The notes under the pieces: generated by a model
The model's input: the letters and a program-made list of their open reading frames with translations, nothing else
Told to the model about the DNA's origin: nothing
Database searches by the model: none
Shown: positions 1 through 12,450 of the stretch, piece after piece
Layout: the number at the start of each line of letters is the position of its first letter
How positions within the stretch are numbered: position 1 is the stretch's first letter
Assembly (NCBI GenBank): GCA_035079385.1
Contig: JAVHKY010000008.1
Coordinates: 5,936,001-6,000,000 of the forward strand
Reading direction: 5' to 3'
Length of the DNA: 64,000 nt
DNA from: Aspidiotus rigidus
Taxonomy: Eukaryota > Arthropoda > Insecta > Hemiptera > Diaspididae
Program-made: the position numbers and the translations under genes

Positions 1-1190
1 AATTTGAGCTTGATCTCTTTTCCTCTGGTCAGGGGTTTTTGGGTCATATATATTATTGGCACAGGTACGTCGACGATGTGTTGTGTTTGTGGACCGGTCA
101 ACGGGATCTCCTTTTGGAGTTTCTCAGGTATCTTAACAGTTTATACCCATCCATCAAATTCACGTTGGAAGTAGGCGGTTCATCTATAAATTTTTTGGAC
201 CTCATTATCTCTAATAGAGAAGGTGTCCACGAATTCGCCATATATAGAAAAGATACCTCGACCGATATTACTGTCCACGCCAGATCTTTCTGCCCGATTG
301 CTCACAAATATGCCGGTTTTAATAGTTATATCCACCGGTTGACGAGTATTCCATTAGGTCAGCTCGTTTTCAACAGGAGCTTTTGACTATAAAGCACTTA
401 GCCAGAGTGAACGGGATCAGCTTGGATATTGACTTGATGGTCCATAGGAAATTGACTCGGAAATGCCTTGATTCCACTACCTCCCTCCCCCGGAATCCAG
501 CGTCAGATAGTAGGAAACGTTGGATTAGGCTTCCGTTTTTGGGGAAATTTTCTTCCCAATTAGGTCGTGTCCTCCGCCCATTTGGGTTTCGGCCAGTGTT
601 TTACAATCTTAACACTGTAAAAAGTTTGTTCGTTAAGTTAAAGGACCCCATCCCACTGGTCGAAAGAAGCGGGGTTTACAAAATTGAGTGTAATGATTGT
701 AATAGAATTTATATAGGCGAAACTGGACGTCAGCTCAAAATTAGAATAGATGAGCATAGGAAGGCGTGGGAAAAGAAGAAATTGGGTGATTCGGCATTTG
801 CGGACCATCTTATTACCACTGGCAATGGTTTCATAGAGGGATCTGAGTCCCTCCTCCATAGAGAGTCCTCGGCTTTCAAACGTACCGCGCTAGAACACAT
901 CGAAATTATTCGCCATCTGAATAACGATAACCTAAATGTGCTCAACAGGTACATACCTGATGAGGGTTTGATGGAATTAGTTTACGAGTATGATTCACAT
1001 TGTGATGACTCGCTAGTTCAGTCATGTCCTCCTCGGTGGTTCTTGTTGCCGGCCGGAGTTGGTTCAGTTGCTTTCACGTCCCCGTTGACAATGGTTTTTT
1101 AATCGAAAGCGCTCCGGTGTATTTTCATTTCTGTGGCTCTATTCAAATTACTCCGTACGTTTTAATCGTTGAGTATGTCGTCGTTAGATG
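1..1190 (+). mobile_element. Penelope-like element A, 3' part, frameshifted
   Basis: This is the 3' half of a Penelope-like retroelement that runs off the left edge of the window. The first reading frame (about 1-385) carries the end of the reverse transcriptase, with the catalytic Y-V-D-D at 66-77. The second frame (383-1102) carries the linker and a GIY-YIG endonuclease: G-V-Y-K-I and I-Y-I-G-E-T-G-R-Q flank a C-N-D-C pair, followed by the conserved E-H-R-K. Alignment by eye with the intact copy at 23709-26690 places a one-base frameshift near 360-383, so this copy is dead as one polypeptide. The 3' tail holds the family word CGAAAGCGCTC near 1103-1113, shared with the other PLEs here. In this family RT and endonuclease together prime and copy the element into DNA. 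Confidence 0.93.
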
Positions 1191-1204
1191 TTTCTGGTCA
1201 TATT

Positions 1205-1740
1205 TTAGAGAACCGAATTAATTCTAGGGACACATATGATCGCGATAGGTCTATGGTTGCAAATTTCCTGGGCATCAGCCGTTTTTGGCACTGCTGTGAT
1301 TTTGGAAATTAGCCACGAGCGAGGATACGAGCGTGTATGAAGTATTAAATTAAAGAGATACGTAAGCGGAAGCACTAATATTTCTCTGCATCCTTTATGG
1401 ATGTAGGGTGGGACTCCATCACGGCCCATACCCCTTTTTGGTTTCAATTTTTTTAGTGCAGAATCTACATCCTGAGTCGAAAATTCTTTCAGGGATACTA
1501 AATTCCCCCCTAGAGAACAATTCCGAAGTTCATTTCTACGCCATATTTTCAATGATTGTGGGTTCGGCTTTTTTGTATAATATATACCGATGAAAGGTGA
1601 TTAGCAAATGCAGTTACTATACGTTCCGATTCGGTAATACAAGGTTCATTCAACGTGTACATTATTATTGGTTCATTTTTAGCATAATATGTTATTTTAA
1701 AATTATACAAGAGGAGTGTACACCCGGAGGTGTAGCAAAT
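1205..1740 (-). pseudogene. LINE reverse transcriptase N-terminal fragment
   Basis: Minus-strand remnant of a non-LTR retrotransposon lying between two convergent PLEs. The frame ending at 1205 reads through RT motifs typical of the CR1/Jockey group: a K-R-G-M-G-R-D-G-V-P-P-Y-I stretch (the P-G-P-D-G-I motif region), then L-T-Y-L-F-N-L-I-L, P-R-S-W-L-I-S-K-I and N-H-R-P-I-A-I. Upstream in the same orientation (about 1549-1740, another frame) is A-F-A-N-H-L-S-S-V-Y, the usual pre-RT motif of these elements. No palm D-D motif is present, so only the first RT blocks survive. It resembles the type of LINE at 8450-9715 but the two do not overlap enough to prove the same family. Confidence 0.8.
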
Positions 1741-1764
1741 TATATTGAAGCACAAGAAAATCAG

Positions 1765-3800
1765 CCGCTAAACGTTTTCGGTTAAACAACCATCATCGGA
1801 GCGTAAACGAAAGCGACTGAATCCAACATCAACAAAGACAGAGGGAGTTAACCAGAAGATCATGATTCAACCAGCGAGTCATCGAAGTTTGAATCATTCT
1901 CATATACTAGCTCAATCAGACCCTCTTCAGGAATGAACCTGTTTAAAACCGTGAAGTCTTCGTTATTCCTGTGTCGTATGATTTCTATATTTTCTAAAGC
2001 CAACCGTTTAAAATATGAGTTCTCCCTATGGAGGAGGATACCAGAGCCTTCCTTGAATTTATGGCCATTCTCGAGTAGATGATCAGCAAAAGCCGAATCA
2101 CCCAAATTACCCTTCTCCCACGCTTTTTTATGCTCCTCAATTCTTATTTGGAGCTGACGCCCAGTCATCCCTATATAAATACCTGGGCAATCGTTACAGG
2201 CTATACTGTATACCCCACTTCGCTCGACTGGAGGAATCGGATCCTTCAATCTCACAAGTAAACTTTTTACAGTATTGACATTATAAAACGCCGGCCGGAA
2301 CCCAAAAGGACCGAGTACCCTGCCCAACTTCAACGAAAACCTGCCCAAGTAAGGGAGTCTAATCCAACGTTTTCTACTATTATGCAAATCCCTAGGGAGG
2401 AAGGTGGTAGAATCGAGGCATTTTCTCGTAAGCCTCCTTCGGACCATTAAATCAATGTCCACTCGAACTTGGTTCACTCTGGCCAGGTACTTAATCGTCC
2501 CTAGTTCCTTCTGGAAAGCATCCTTACTCAAGGGAATACTAGTCAGTCGATGTATCAAACTATTAAAGGTAGCGATCTTGTGTGCAGCGGGACAGAAAGA
2601 TCACCCATGGATTGTTATATCAGTCGATGTTTCTTTTCTATAAATACCAAATTCATGGACGCCATCTTTAATAAATATGGACAAATCCAAGAAATTTATT
2701 AATAATCCGCCAACTTCCAGAGTGAATTTTATGGAAGGATATCGGCCATTTAAGTGAGAAAGGAACTCACTAAGGAGTTCCACTGGGCCAGTCCACGCGC
2801 ACAATATGTCGTCTACATACCTATGCCAGTAAAAGACATAATTTAGAAGTACCTGGCCCGAAGAAAACAATTCGACTTCAAATCTGGACATGAAAACCTC
2901 CGATATTAATGAGCCCAAAGGGGACCCAATAGGGATCCCCACTTCTTCCGGGAATTCAAAAAATTTTCCCTCAAATTTACAAAAATTGGGAGTCCAACAA
3001 ACTCTCAGAAGGTCGAAGAATTTTACCAATTCGTCATGGGGGACACCAGTTTTTACAAGCAATTCGCCCATATGTTGGATTGCGACCGCCTTCGGGATAT
3101 GAGGAAATAATCCTACCACATCAAAGGAACATAAAATCGTTTCCTCAGGGAGCCTTATGTCCTTCAACCTCTCCGTTAACGAAACTGAGTTTAATACTGA
3201 GTGAGGGGAGGTATAATCTACTCGCGATTTGAACCATCTATCAATAAATTTAGCTAACAAATAAGTTGGCGACGAGACAAATGACACGACCGGCCGCATT
3301 GGTACATCTTTTTTATGTACTTTGGGTAATCCATATAGGAGGAGAGGAACCGGGTTAGGCTCCAAGAGAGCTTTCTTTGTCCGAGGACTCTTCATAATCA
3401 CACTACAATTATTAATAGTGTTCCTCAACTCTTTGACAAAACTGGGGAAACAAAAGAGGCTATTCTCCTTAGCGCCACATTGTTCCAGCACTTCATGAAC
3501 CCCAGATACATAAGAGGACTTATCCATAATCACTACGGCGTTGCTTTTATCCGCCTTAGTAAGGATTAAGCCCTCCTCCCTCACCTTCCTCTTTAATCCT
3601 TTAATCACCTCACTACAGGCATTACTTATGCGGGGGAGGGGAGTGTTGCAAACCATTTCGGCGCACTTTTTATTGAAAAATAAAGCCTTTAGAAAATTGT
3701 GTCTCGCTTTCTTGAAATCCTGTATATGACGTTGAAAATGATTTTAATTTTTTGTCGTCATGCAGCTCGTCGTCTTCCTCTTACTTTGTAATTCCCTCTT
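1765..3800 (-). mobile_element. Penelope-like element B, nearly intact frame with one nonsense codon
   Basis: Minus-strand PLE facing element A tail to tail. From about 3756 down to 1860 there is one reading frame with RT followed by GIY-YIG, interrupted by a single in-frame TGA at 2601-2603, where the intact copy has a glycine codon. RT hallmarks in order: L-T-K-A-D-K-S-N-A-V-V, P-K-V-H-K-K, S-F-D-V-V-G-L-F (first catalytic Asp), G-I-P-I-G-S-P-L-G-S and Y-V-D-D (about 2805-2819). The endonuclease shows G-V-Y-S-I-A-C-N-D-C and I-Y-I-G-M-T-G-R-Q. The tail at 1768-1800 holds the inverse of the GAAAACG/CGAAAGCG family tail motif. The 5' end is truncated or diverged near 3750-3800 (a TAA lies in frame just upstream). 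Confidence 0.92.
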
Positions 3801-4949
3801 ACGTCTCATAATATTGCGGACAATTCAAAATCCGGTTTTATCGACGTAAATGGAGATTTTCTTTCTTCCATTTCTCAATATTTTCACCAAAGCTCAGCAA
3901 AAATTGGCTTCTCGCGCGTATAACAGTATCGAGAAATTGAAATGTGAAGTTTGCTCGGTTGTGATTGTAGAAGCCACGTGTGAAAATAAGACGTATGATA
4001 AAAATATGGCGAATTCGCATAAAGCCGAATGGCAACAACAGTCCCACAAAAAAGATTAGATAAACAAAAAATTATTGCTAACGTAATTAGCGGTAATGTA
4101 ATCCACCTAGACGTACGATAACTAACAACGCAGAAAATTACTGTTGTATGTTATTATAGTAAACTTGGATCAAATTTCTTTCGATTAGATTACTCGTATA
4201 TTGTTTGGGAAGCTAGACGCTGTTCATTTGTTCGCTCGAATACAAAAGTACCCATCATGCATTTCGAAGCTGCTTAGGAAGGAACAGTTTATGAACTTGA
4301 AACGTTCCTTATTAAAAACGCCCTACAGATAGAACTCACTCGGGCTGAACAATATTATAGTCTAATGATACGTGATTATTTTAGACACGATTCGCCTCTA
4401 CTTAAGCTCGCCCATTATTCGACGGTCTTTGAAGAAAAATATTAAAAACGAGAAGAAAGAAAAATACTGTACAGTATATCACAAGAAAACCATAGCTAAT
4501 AACGTTCGGGTCCAACATTTTAAGAGTCGCATCATCTCGAAAATGATATTCAGCAGGCCAAGGGAGACCATTCCGGTATACCAAAATACGTACAACATAA
4601 TACACGGGTTACGAAATGAGACGATCTATCAGCGATACTTACAGTATTTTTATGTTTCAACTTAATGAAGTGTAATTTCGTAACGAAAGAAATCTCCTCG
4701 ACATTCCAGCTGAGTAAGATTTCTCATTCCATTTCAGCCGCGTCAGAATATTATTTTAAAATTTTATTCACTACATTAATATCCGGAGTTGGTTTCTTTT
4801 TTCCATTTTATCTAATACGTATATAGGTTTTTTCTTCTCGTAACTATTGTCGTCGTTGTCTTTACCAGAGAAATTTCCAATAATATTTTACAAGGCATGG
4901 ATTATTTAACGTTGTTTACATAAGAAATAATATAATGTGGAAAAAGACG

Positions 4950-4982
<33 letters not shown>

Positions 4983-6450
4983 CTAGTTTGAATACGTTTT
5001 CTTTTTTTGACAGCCTTTTTTTTTACAGATTTTTTGTAAGTTGAATTATTTGTATATCCTGCAACGTACCTAACTCTAAACCTTCACTCCGGGATACTGC
5101 TCTCCTTATTATTTTTTCCCGTGAATAATAATTTGTACGGAATACGTAAGGAAGAACATAAAAACTACTCATCATAACCGTTTTTTTTTCTCTCTCTCTC
5201 TGGAAAATCTTTGTCATTATACTTTCTAATTTAGTTTTTAATAACGAAATAATTTACATTTCTTTTTTTCAATGTGTTTTTGCAATATTTTATGACATTC
5301 GGATTTATTCGTATAAACAATTTCAGTTCAGTTTCAGAAACAAGAAATAATGTATAGATATAAACAAAACAGAAAAAAAAAGATGGATCACGAAAAGAGA
5401 AAAATGTTCAGAACATACCGACCGTTACTACAGTTTGTGACACGAATTTTTTTTTAATGTTTATTATTGTCATACGTGAATTGCGATGCCTCTGTGAGAA
5501 TTCTGCGGCCCTGGAGTATCGTTTATTTTATTTTCTACTGACTCATTTTTCTGGATCGCAAATACACCTTATGAATAGTACGATGCCCTTTCATTGATCA
5601 CGATTGATGACGAATGAAGTATACTAGAGCTCGTTCTTCAAATAGTTTCGATATTTTTTTAGCTATACAGGTGGTGAGTGCGTGCTTTCACATTTGACCC
5701 GTGAGCATGAAGCTCGAATTGTGTGTATAACTACAATCTCGTGCATAATCATAATCTTGTTCTATTTCTCACTGCAGCTGCAGAAGTAGGTATGATAGTG
5801 TCGGAATCTGATTCACGTTCGAATGTCTTCGAATAGTACAAACCGGTTAAGATAGGTACCCGTGGATTTCATATTGGTAATTCAGATAACTTATGTCAAA
5901 ATACTATCAAATTATTGAGTCAAAGGAAGTGAGTAAAGTTGGAGTGGAATTTTTCATCACAGTTGAAAAAGCATTTGGTGAAAGGCGACATTCCGGGACG
6001 CTTTTATTTTTGGAAATGATGAAGAAGAGTATTCGCAAGAATTAATATAATTTGTAAGTTTAAATTGTAGAGCTACTGATTGGACCCCACAAGGGAAGAC
6101 CGAAAAACTTGGGTGCGTGGGCTCAGCGTGGGGCTGGTGCTCCTAAACGTAGAACAGCAGATTGTAGTGTGTCCAGTGATTTTAAAGAGGATTTGTTATA
6201 ACTCGACTGTAGATTGAGGACCCGTTGTTCATTTGAGAGCGAATTAGAGTATTGTATAACCAAATGAGGAGCTTGCGACTGTAACCAGTGCGAGTGTGGG
6301 ATAAACATTTGACATCCAGTGATATTGGTCATTTGGCTTTTGAAAGTTTGGTTTGGGGAGTCTGGAAGTATTTGAAATTACAGGTAAGGCCAGGGATTGG
6401 TGACTGATTTGGAAGTTCTAGACAGGAGGAATTGAGAGGATAGGAAATAA
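3801..6450. other. Intergenic, no gene recognised
   Basis: No coding frame with recognisable content or consistent splice-bounded exons was found. The stretch is AT-rich and holds a 31-base A run at 4950-4980. Short open frames at 3838-4059 overlap on both strands and have no family resemblance, so they are not annotated as genes. Confidence 0.5.
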
Positions 6451-6454
6451 TAAA

Positions 6455-6560
6455 ATTTTCTGGCATAGCCAAATAAATGAAAATCATGTTCCATGTCTTT
6501 TATATTTTATCAGTCATCTTGAAATATTTCAGTCTAGGCTTCTTCTAGGTCAAGTGTTCG
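6455..6560 (+). repeat. Dispersed repeat R-A (TTTCATGTCTTTTATA type), copy 1
   Basis: A roughly 100-bp unit containing words such as GGCATAGCCAAATAAATGAA, CATGTCTTTTATA, CAGTCATCTTGAAATATTTC and TAGGCTTCTTCTAGGTCAAG. The same unit, inverted, is at about 57795-57920, with partial copies at about 34390-34455 (+) and 11835-11900 (-). No coding content. It could be a short non-autonomous element or part of a larger one; terminal structure was not resolved. Confidence 0.75.
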
Positions 6561-7180
6561 TGAGATATTATTCGTTTACCCCTTTACCTATCTTGGCGTC
6601 GTATAAGTCTTCTATGAGAAATACGAGGTAGCGCGAACTCGCTCCGCTCGTTCGCCCCCTGTCTCGCTGTTGTCTCGGAATGGTATGTGACAATTCAAGT
6701 CTAGGGGACTTGGAAAATTTCGACTATCCAGCCTTTATTTATTTAATTATTCAATTATTTAATTATTTAATTATTTAATATTTATTTATTTATTTATTTA
6801 CTTATTTATTTATTTATTTAATTATTTATTTATCTATTTATTTATTTATTTATTTATCTATTTATTTATTTATTTATTTATTCATTTATTTATTTATTAT
6901 TAATTCTTGTATTAGGTCAAGTGTTCGTGAGATATTATTCGTTTACCCCTTTACCTATCTTGGCGTCGCGTCGTATAAGTCTTGTATGAGAAATATTTTG
7001 AGGTAATTGTGAGTGTTCTATATTTTGAGGTATCAACTTTCGTGGGGCGAACGAGCGATCTCGCTGTTGTATTGGAATGGTATGAGAAAATTCAAGTCTT
7101 CTATGAGAAATATGAGGTAGCGCGAACTCGCTCCGCTCGTTCGCCCCCTGTCTCGCTAGGGACTTAGAAAATTTTCTAAT
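6541..7180 (+). repeat. Duplicated block of about 180 bp separated by TTTA microsatellite
   Basis: The block beginning with GTCAAGTGTTCGTGAGATAT occurs at about 6548-6720 and again at about 6915-7175. Both include TTGGCGTCGTATAAGTCTT and the compositionally odd GCGAACTCGCTCCGCTCGTT-type segment. Between and after the copies lie long impure TTTA/ATTA tracts (about 6725-6905 and 7180-7450). The second copy has an internal extra segment. No coding content. Confidence 0.8.
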
Positions 7181-7396
7181 TATTAATTATATTAATCATA
7201 TTAATTATATTAATTATTTAATTATTTATTTATTTAATTATTTTAATTATTATTGAATTAATTATTTATTATTATTACGCAGGGTGTACTCGCGAATTTC
7301 TGAATCACCCAAGGCGTAGAGATTTTCTAATTATTAATTATATTAATTATTTAATTATTTATTTATTTATTTATTTATTTAATTATTTAATTATTT

Positions 7397-7441
<45 letters not shown>

Positions 7442-7509
7442 TTATTAATTATTATTATTACGCGGGGTGTACTCGCGAATTTCTGAATCAGGTAGAGATT
7501 TCTCTTGAC

Positions 7510-7531
7510 GGGGGGGGGGGGGGGGGGGGGG
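7510..7531 (+). repeat. Poly-G run, 22 bases
   Basis: Uninterrupted run of G beside a TTTA microsatellite region; could form G-quadruplex structure or be of uncertain length in the assembly. Other G or C runs in the window are C16 at 14965-14980 and G19 at 42489-42507. Confidence 0.95.
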
Positions 7532-7754
7532 TGGACTCGCGAGTTTCAAAATCGGGGTCCGGCGAGAGAAAAGACATGGAACATGTCAAAAGAAAAGGAG
7601 GCGTAAAATAAAAACAACAGTTGAAGGTATGTGGAAAAGCAAAGCTTGCATGGCAAACTTCTTACAGGCGTAGGGTCAAGAAGAAGGGTTTCTATTTTTT
7701 ATTTAAATTTCTACAAAGGAGGGACATGACACTATCAGATTGACTTGGAGGAAT

Positions 7755-8450
7755 TTTGAGAAGAGGGCACCCATTTTTTTTAACGGCTCTTTTCGTTCCC
7801 GGTTCTTGCATCAAATTAATGGAACCGGTACTTTGGTTCTGGTTCTTAAAGCAAATCAAGGAAAGCGTTTTTTTGAGGTTTCGCATCAGGCGAGATATTG
7901 AAAGAAATATTTCTATTGGATTTGGCTCTCAAAACCTAAAGTACTGGTTTCAGAACCGGTTCCAGTTCTTAGGCTCTGAAGAAAAGAAATTGAGCCCGAA
8001 AAGTAGAACCTCATTATTTTGATTGGATCTTTTTGGTTTTGCTTTTTAAAGTAAATCAAGGGAAGCGGTTTTTTTTTTTGGTTGGGAGAAATTTAAGAAA
8101 ACAGTTCCTTTTGGTGCCGGTTCTTGAAACAGAAAATTAATATTGGTTTCAAAACTGATTTTCGTTCCAATTTTTAGCCCTGACGACAAGAAACTGACTC
8201 TAAAATGTCAGAAATTTGTTGTTTTTTAGTGGTCCTTTTCGGTTCCTGTTCTCATAGCGAATTAAGGCAAGCAGTTCTTTTTGGTTCCGGTTCTTATAAA
8301 ACAAATCAGGGGAAGCGGTTGTTAGTGGTTCTGTTTCTCAAAGGAAATCAATTGGAAAGCGATTGTTGTTTTTGTTTCCGATTCCTGGAACCGAGAACAC
8401 CGGTTTCAAAACCAGTTCCGATTCTGATTCTTGGTTTTGGTTCTCAACCC
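7755..8450 (+). repeat. Degenerate minisatellite based on GGTTCCGGTTCTT
   Basis: Repeated words of the form GGTTCCGGTTCTTG, AAATCAAGGAAAGCG and CCGGTTCCAGTTCT recur irregularly, giving several open frames without family resemblance. The unit is roughly 60-90 bp and strongly diverged. These frames are treated as by-products of the repeat, not genes. Confidence 0.65.
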
Positions 8451-9715
8451 TAATAAATCAGACTAGAGATTTCCTTTTTTGGAAAAAACGTCATGTCATA
8501 CATATTTCTTGTCTTTTCTTCAAATATTTGAAGTCTTCTTGATACAAGTTGACAATTCAAAGATACCAAATTCCGTCGCACCAGCATGGCTTTGTAGGGA
8601 GGAGATCGGTACAAACTAATCTCCTGGAATTGACTTATGATGTACATAAGGTACTAGATGAAAGAGTATCCTCTCAGTTAGACATTATATATTTAGATTT
8701 TGAAAAAGCTTTTGATAAGGTAGATCATTACAAATTACTCGAGAAACTTGATTTCATGGGTTTCTCCGACTCTCTCGTTGAACTCTTTTGGACTTATTTA
8801 TTGGAAAGAAAATGGTATATCATGTTCAAGGGGACACAGGGATCTGTTTTGGGTCCATATCTCTTCCTCTTATTTATGATTGGCGTAGATAAAGATTTAA
8901 GATAATCGCGATTCTCATTATATGCGGATGACGTAAAGCTATTCAGGGAGGTACGCTGTTTGGAGGATTCTGTGTTGCTTCAGCGGGACCTCGACGTGTT
9001 GACGAGATGGAGCGAGGAAAATTCGATGCCTTTAAACACCAAAAAATGTAAAGTGATGACGTTCTCTCGCAAGCGAACTAAGATTCAGGCAAAATATCAG
9101 ATACGTGGAGAGATCTTAGAATCAGTTGAGGAAATTCGGGATCTAGGTGTCCTCCTTGATCCCATAATAAACTTTGATTGCCACCTACACAAGGTGCTGA
9201 ATAGCGCAAAACGCAATGTGGGAATCATTATGAGACAAACCAAATCTTTTGTCAACATGTCTGTTCTCCGCTTGCTGTATTTGGTGCTTGTACGATCGCA
9301 TCTGGATAGTGCAAGTGTGGTATGGGTCTAGTAGGTAAGGGGAAGCTGGAAAAAATTGAACGTATTCAAAAAATGTTCACAAGATATCTTTATTTTAGAA
9401 ATTTTGGATATTACGATACCTCAATTACTTATTCGGAATTGGTCCTGGGTTACGAGTTAACTACTCTAAAAGTGAGAAGGGAACTTAGTTCAATAATGAT
9501 AGTGAGGGATATCCTGCGTGGAAAAACTGAATCGTCGTTCTTACTAAGTAAGATAAATTTCCTTGCTCCATCCAGAACGAGTAGGTGTAGAGATATCTCT
9601 CAGATTCCTCAGCACAGAACGCAGCAATTTGCTTCTGCTCCACTGCTTCGTGCGCTGCCTCTCTTGAACCGTGTTTTGATATATTTTTTAACAGTAGAAA
9701 AATGTTAGGTAGCAA
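8450..9715 (+). mobile_element. Decayed LINE reverse transcriptase (CR1/Jockey type)
   Basis: A non-LTR retrotransposon RT in one main frame from about 8549 to 9331, broken by one in-frame TAA at 8903-8905. It shows Q-H-G-F-V-G-R-R-S-V-Q-T-N-L, then Y-L-D-F-E-K-A-F-D-K-V (motif A), a shortened G-T-Q-G-S-V-L-G-P (motif B, a few residues lost), and S-L-Y-A-D-D-V-K-L-F (motif C, Y-A-D-D at 8921-8932). The C-terminal L-N-T-K-K-C-K-V-M-T-F and the leucine-rich thumb follow. After about 9325 the reading shifts frame and continues to 9708. The 5' end (endonuclease) is missing. The 3' side runs into poly-T and TTA/TTTA tracts at 9790-9975. Confidence 0.88.
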
Positions 9716-9884
9716 GGTAACGAGTAACGACAGTCCTCATGAACTTGGAAACAAATTGATAATGCTTGCCCATACCTTATTTTTGTTCATCATTCATCTA
9801 CTTTTTTTTTTTTTTTTTTTTCGTATCATAAATCTTTTAGTCCGATCTTGTCCGCACCCCTATGATCAAATGGCCTTCATATAT

Positions 9885-9920
9885 CTGTAATTATTATTAT
9901 TATTATTATATTTATTATAT

Positions 9921-9969
<49 letters not shown>

Positions 9970-9980
9970 TTTTTATTTTT
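9885..9980 (+). repeat. ATT/TTTA microsatellite
   Basis: ATT repeats followed by about a dozen ATTT repeats, directly after the LINE 3' region, where it may represent the repeated 3' end that such elements carry. Confidence 0.85.
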
Positions 9981-10197
9981 TTGTTTATTCTTCGAAATGA
10001 TTGGTTTGTGGAAGGGGTTGGGGGATGGGACATGGTACCAGGGTTGGGGTGGCTAGTGGTGGACATAATTATAATCATTATTGTTTTTTTTTTGTGTATT
10101 TTGAATTTTGAATTTTTTTTGTTTATTATCCGTATTTTTCTATTATTTTCATTTTCATTTTTATTTTTCTTTTTTTCTTTTTTTTTTTCTGTTTATA

Positions 10198-10237
10198 GTG
10201 CCCTCCTGTCATTGGCCGATCGGCTGTTGGAGGGCAC
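10198..10237. repeat. Short inverted repeat (GTGCCCTCC...GGAGGGCAC)
   Basis: GTGCCCTCC and GGAGGGCAC flank about 22 bases containing GGCCGATCGGC, itself palindromic. It follows a poly-T-rich stretch and resembles the hairpin-like 3' end of a LINE; function is not shown by the sequence. Confidence 0.6.
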
Positions 10238-10399
10238 TCTAATAATATAAATAGATAAATAAAAAATAAACATACTATTCTTAATACAGTTCCCCCCCTC
10301 TCCCCTCCCCTATATAACAGCCGATATAATACAAGCATTCTATCCTCGGATGATTCACCAAAAATCGCAAGGTATTGCACCACCCTCGACGATGAATGA

Positions 10400-12450
10400 G
10401 GGGCGTACCAAGATCACACCGCTCTCTGTTGACATGTTACTTTCATGTCTTTAATGCGGTAAAGGTTTTTAGTATTTTGTATGCTCACAAGATTTGGAAC
10501 ACTCTCAGAAAAACCGTCACAGTTTTTTGACGGTTTTTGACACGTTTCATATCTTTTCGCCAAAATTTGCGAGTTCACACCACCCCCGCGAGTTGACCCC
10601 AACCCACGGATAAGAACTACAGACTTGATTCTGAAAATCTGCGAGTTCCGCCAGTCCTTAATCTTAGTACCTAAGTCCAAAAAACTCACGGGTTCTTTAA
10701 CGGAGTTGAACGAAGGGGTGGCAGGGAAACCGTTTTTTGGGGCACGTGGGATCTAAACGTCACAGGCCCGGACTTTGGAACTATATTATATAATAGAACG
10801 GAACTTGGAAAAAACTGATCTATGACGTCATCAGATTGTGACGTCACAAGATTGACTCATGACGTCATCAAACTGTGACGTGACAGGCCCTGCCCCGAGC
10901 TGTGTTATGATAGGAGGGGGACTTCGAAAAAAAATTTTGACCTCCGAGATGTACGATAGGAGGGGTACTTAGAGGAGGACTTGGAAAATTTTCGAGCTTC
11001 GAGCTTTGCCGAACGGCGGATGTTTTTTTTCGAAAAACCCTCCGATCAAACAGGGTTTCTCTCAACTTACAATTTCACACCATTCCCGCGAGTTATTCCC
11101 ATCTGAAAAAAACTCTAGACATCATTCTGAAGATGTGCGAGTTTCGCGAGTCCTTAATCTTAGCCCCTCCCTTCCAAAATTTGCGAGTTCACACCACCCC
11201 CGCGAGTTTGCCCCTGATAATTTTGTATACTCTACCTCTTCTCTTTCTTTATAATACACTACAATGTCATCACCCTTGACTCCGAGGGCCCCCTTTCGCT
11301 GACGTCATCAGCTGTTCACGTCATCAACCGTGACCCCAGGTCAGATTCTGAAATCTGCGAGTTCAATCCCCGTCTCCTCATCCTTGTAATCCATGAGTGG
11401 TTTAGTCTAGGCCTTTATAGCGCTGTATTTTACGCTTAGGTTGGAACTGGTTTCATAAAGTCTTCGTAGGCTTAGTATAGTTCAATGTATGTTGTATAGC
11501 CATCCCAATTCTGGAATCTGCAAGTATGACGTCATCAGCCATAACCCGGAGACCTTTTATAATGGAGATTACAAGCGAAGTACGTGATTCCGAGAAGAGT
11601 GTAAGGAAGAAAGAGAGCCCAAGCTGATGACGTCACAGGCAGCCATCGTAGATGGTTATGACGTCACGAGCTAATGAAGTCACTAATGTTGATGTCTATA
11701 TGGGGGCTCACTAATTCCGCTCGTTTGCTCCGCTTAGCTATATCGCTTATCTTACAGTACACCACGTGACGCCTTTATTAATCCAAGAACGAGGAAGAAC
11801 GAGGCGTACGCCTGAGTGACAAAATTTAAGTTACCTCAAAATATACATGAAGTGACCAACTAGCAGATATGAAACATGATCTTTATTCATTTTGCTCTGC
11901 CATGAAATCTCTCTATTTTCTTATTACTTTATGGATTGGAGTAGCAGGAGAGGATCTGGGAAGTGAGGCGTCTTTTGGGGGAAAATATTCTCTACCACCT
12001 GTCTCTCGTCCGTCCTCTTTCCGGAAGATTGTGGTTTCGGTGGGGACGGGTTCTATTCAGCAAAGTGTCTTACAAGGTCCTTCTGTCCTGATTTCAGAAC
12101 TCGAAAAAGTATCGAACTTTGAGTTGTAATCGATCGTAATCGATTATAGAAAATGGAATCCTTGCCCTTAAAAGATGCTTTCAGCTTGCCCCAATCAACG
12201 AGACCTCGTAAGTAGTGCACGAAGTGATTAGCCAGTTCTTTTTCAACAGCGAATCTGTTCTACAGGGGTTTTCTCGAGAAATCTGCCGTGCGCCCTGCCC
12301 CGTCCAACCAAAAACTTGAACAAATTTCGACCCTTGAGCTGTATATGATAGGAGGGGACTAAGGGGTTCTTGGGAAAATTTCGACTTGCGAGCCGTAATA
12401 TTATTTTAGAAGGTGGACTATGGTCCTTGAGGCATTGCATATCTAGCTCA
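10400..12450. repeat. Mosaic of dispersed repeats rich in TGACGTCA and 'GCGAGTT' words
   Basis: No gene recognised. The block mixes copies of two themes. First, TGACGTCA in varied contexts (several between 10822 and 10880, and at 11299, 11525, 11625 and 11660). Second, ACCACCCCCGCGAGTT with TTTGGAAAATTTCGA...GAGCT...ATGATAGGAGGGG, the latter related inversely to the TATAGCTCGAGAGTCGAAA repeat at 28526 and 49924. Small open frames here are repeat by-products. Confidence 0.6.

Noticed and set aside
9862..10383. Several open frames in 9862-10383
   Set aside because: They are translations of TTTA, T-rich and hairpin sequence with runs of Ile, Tyr, Phe or Lys.
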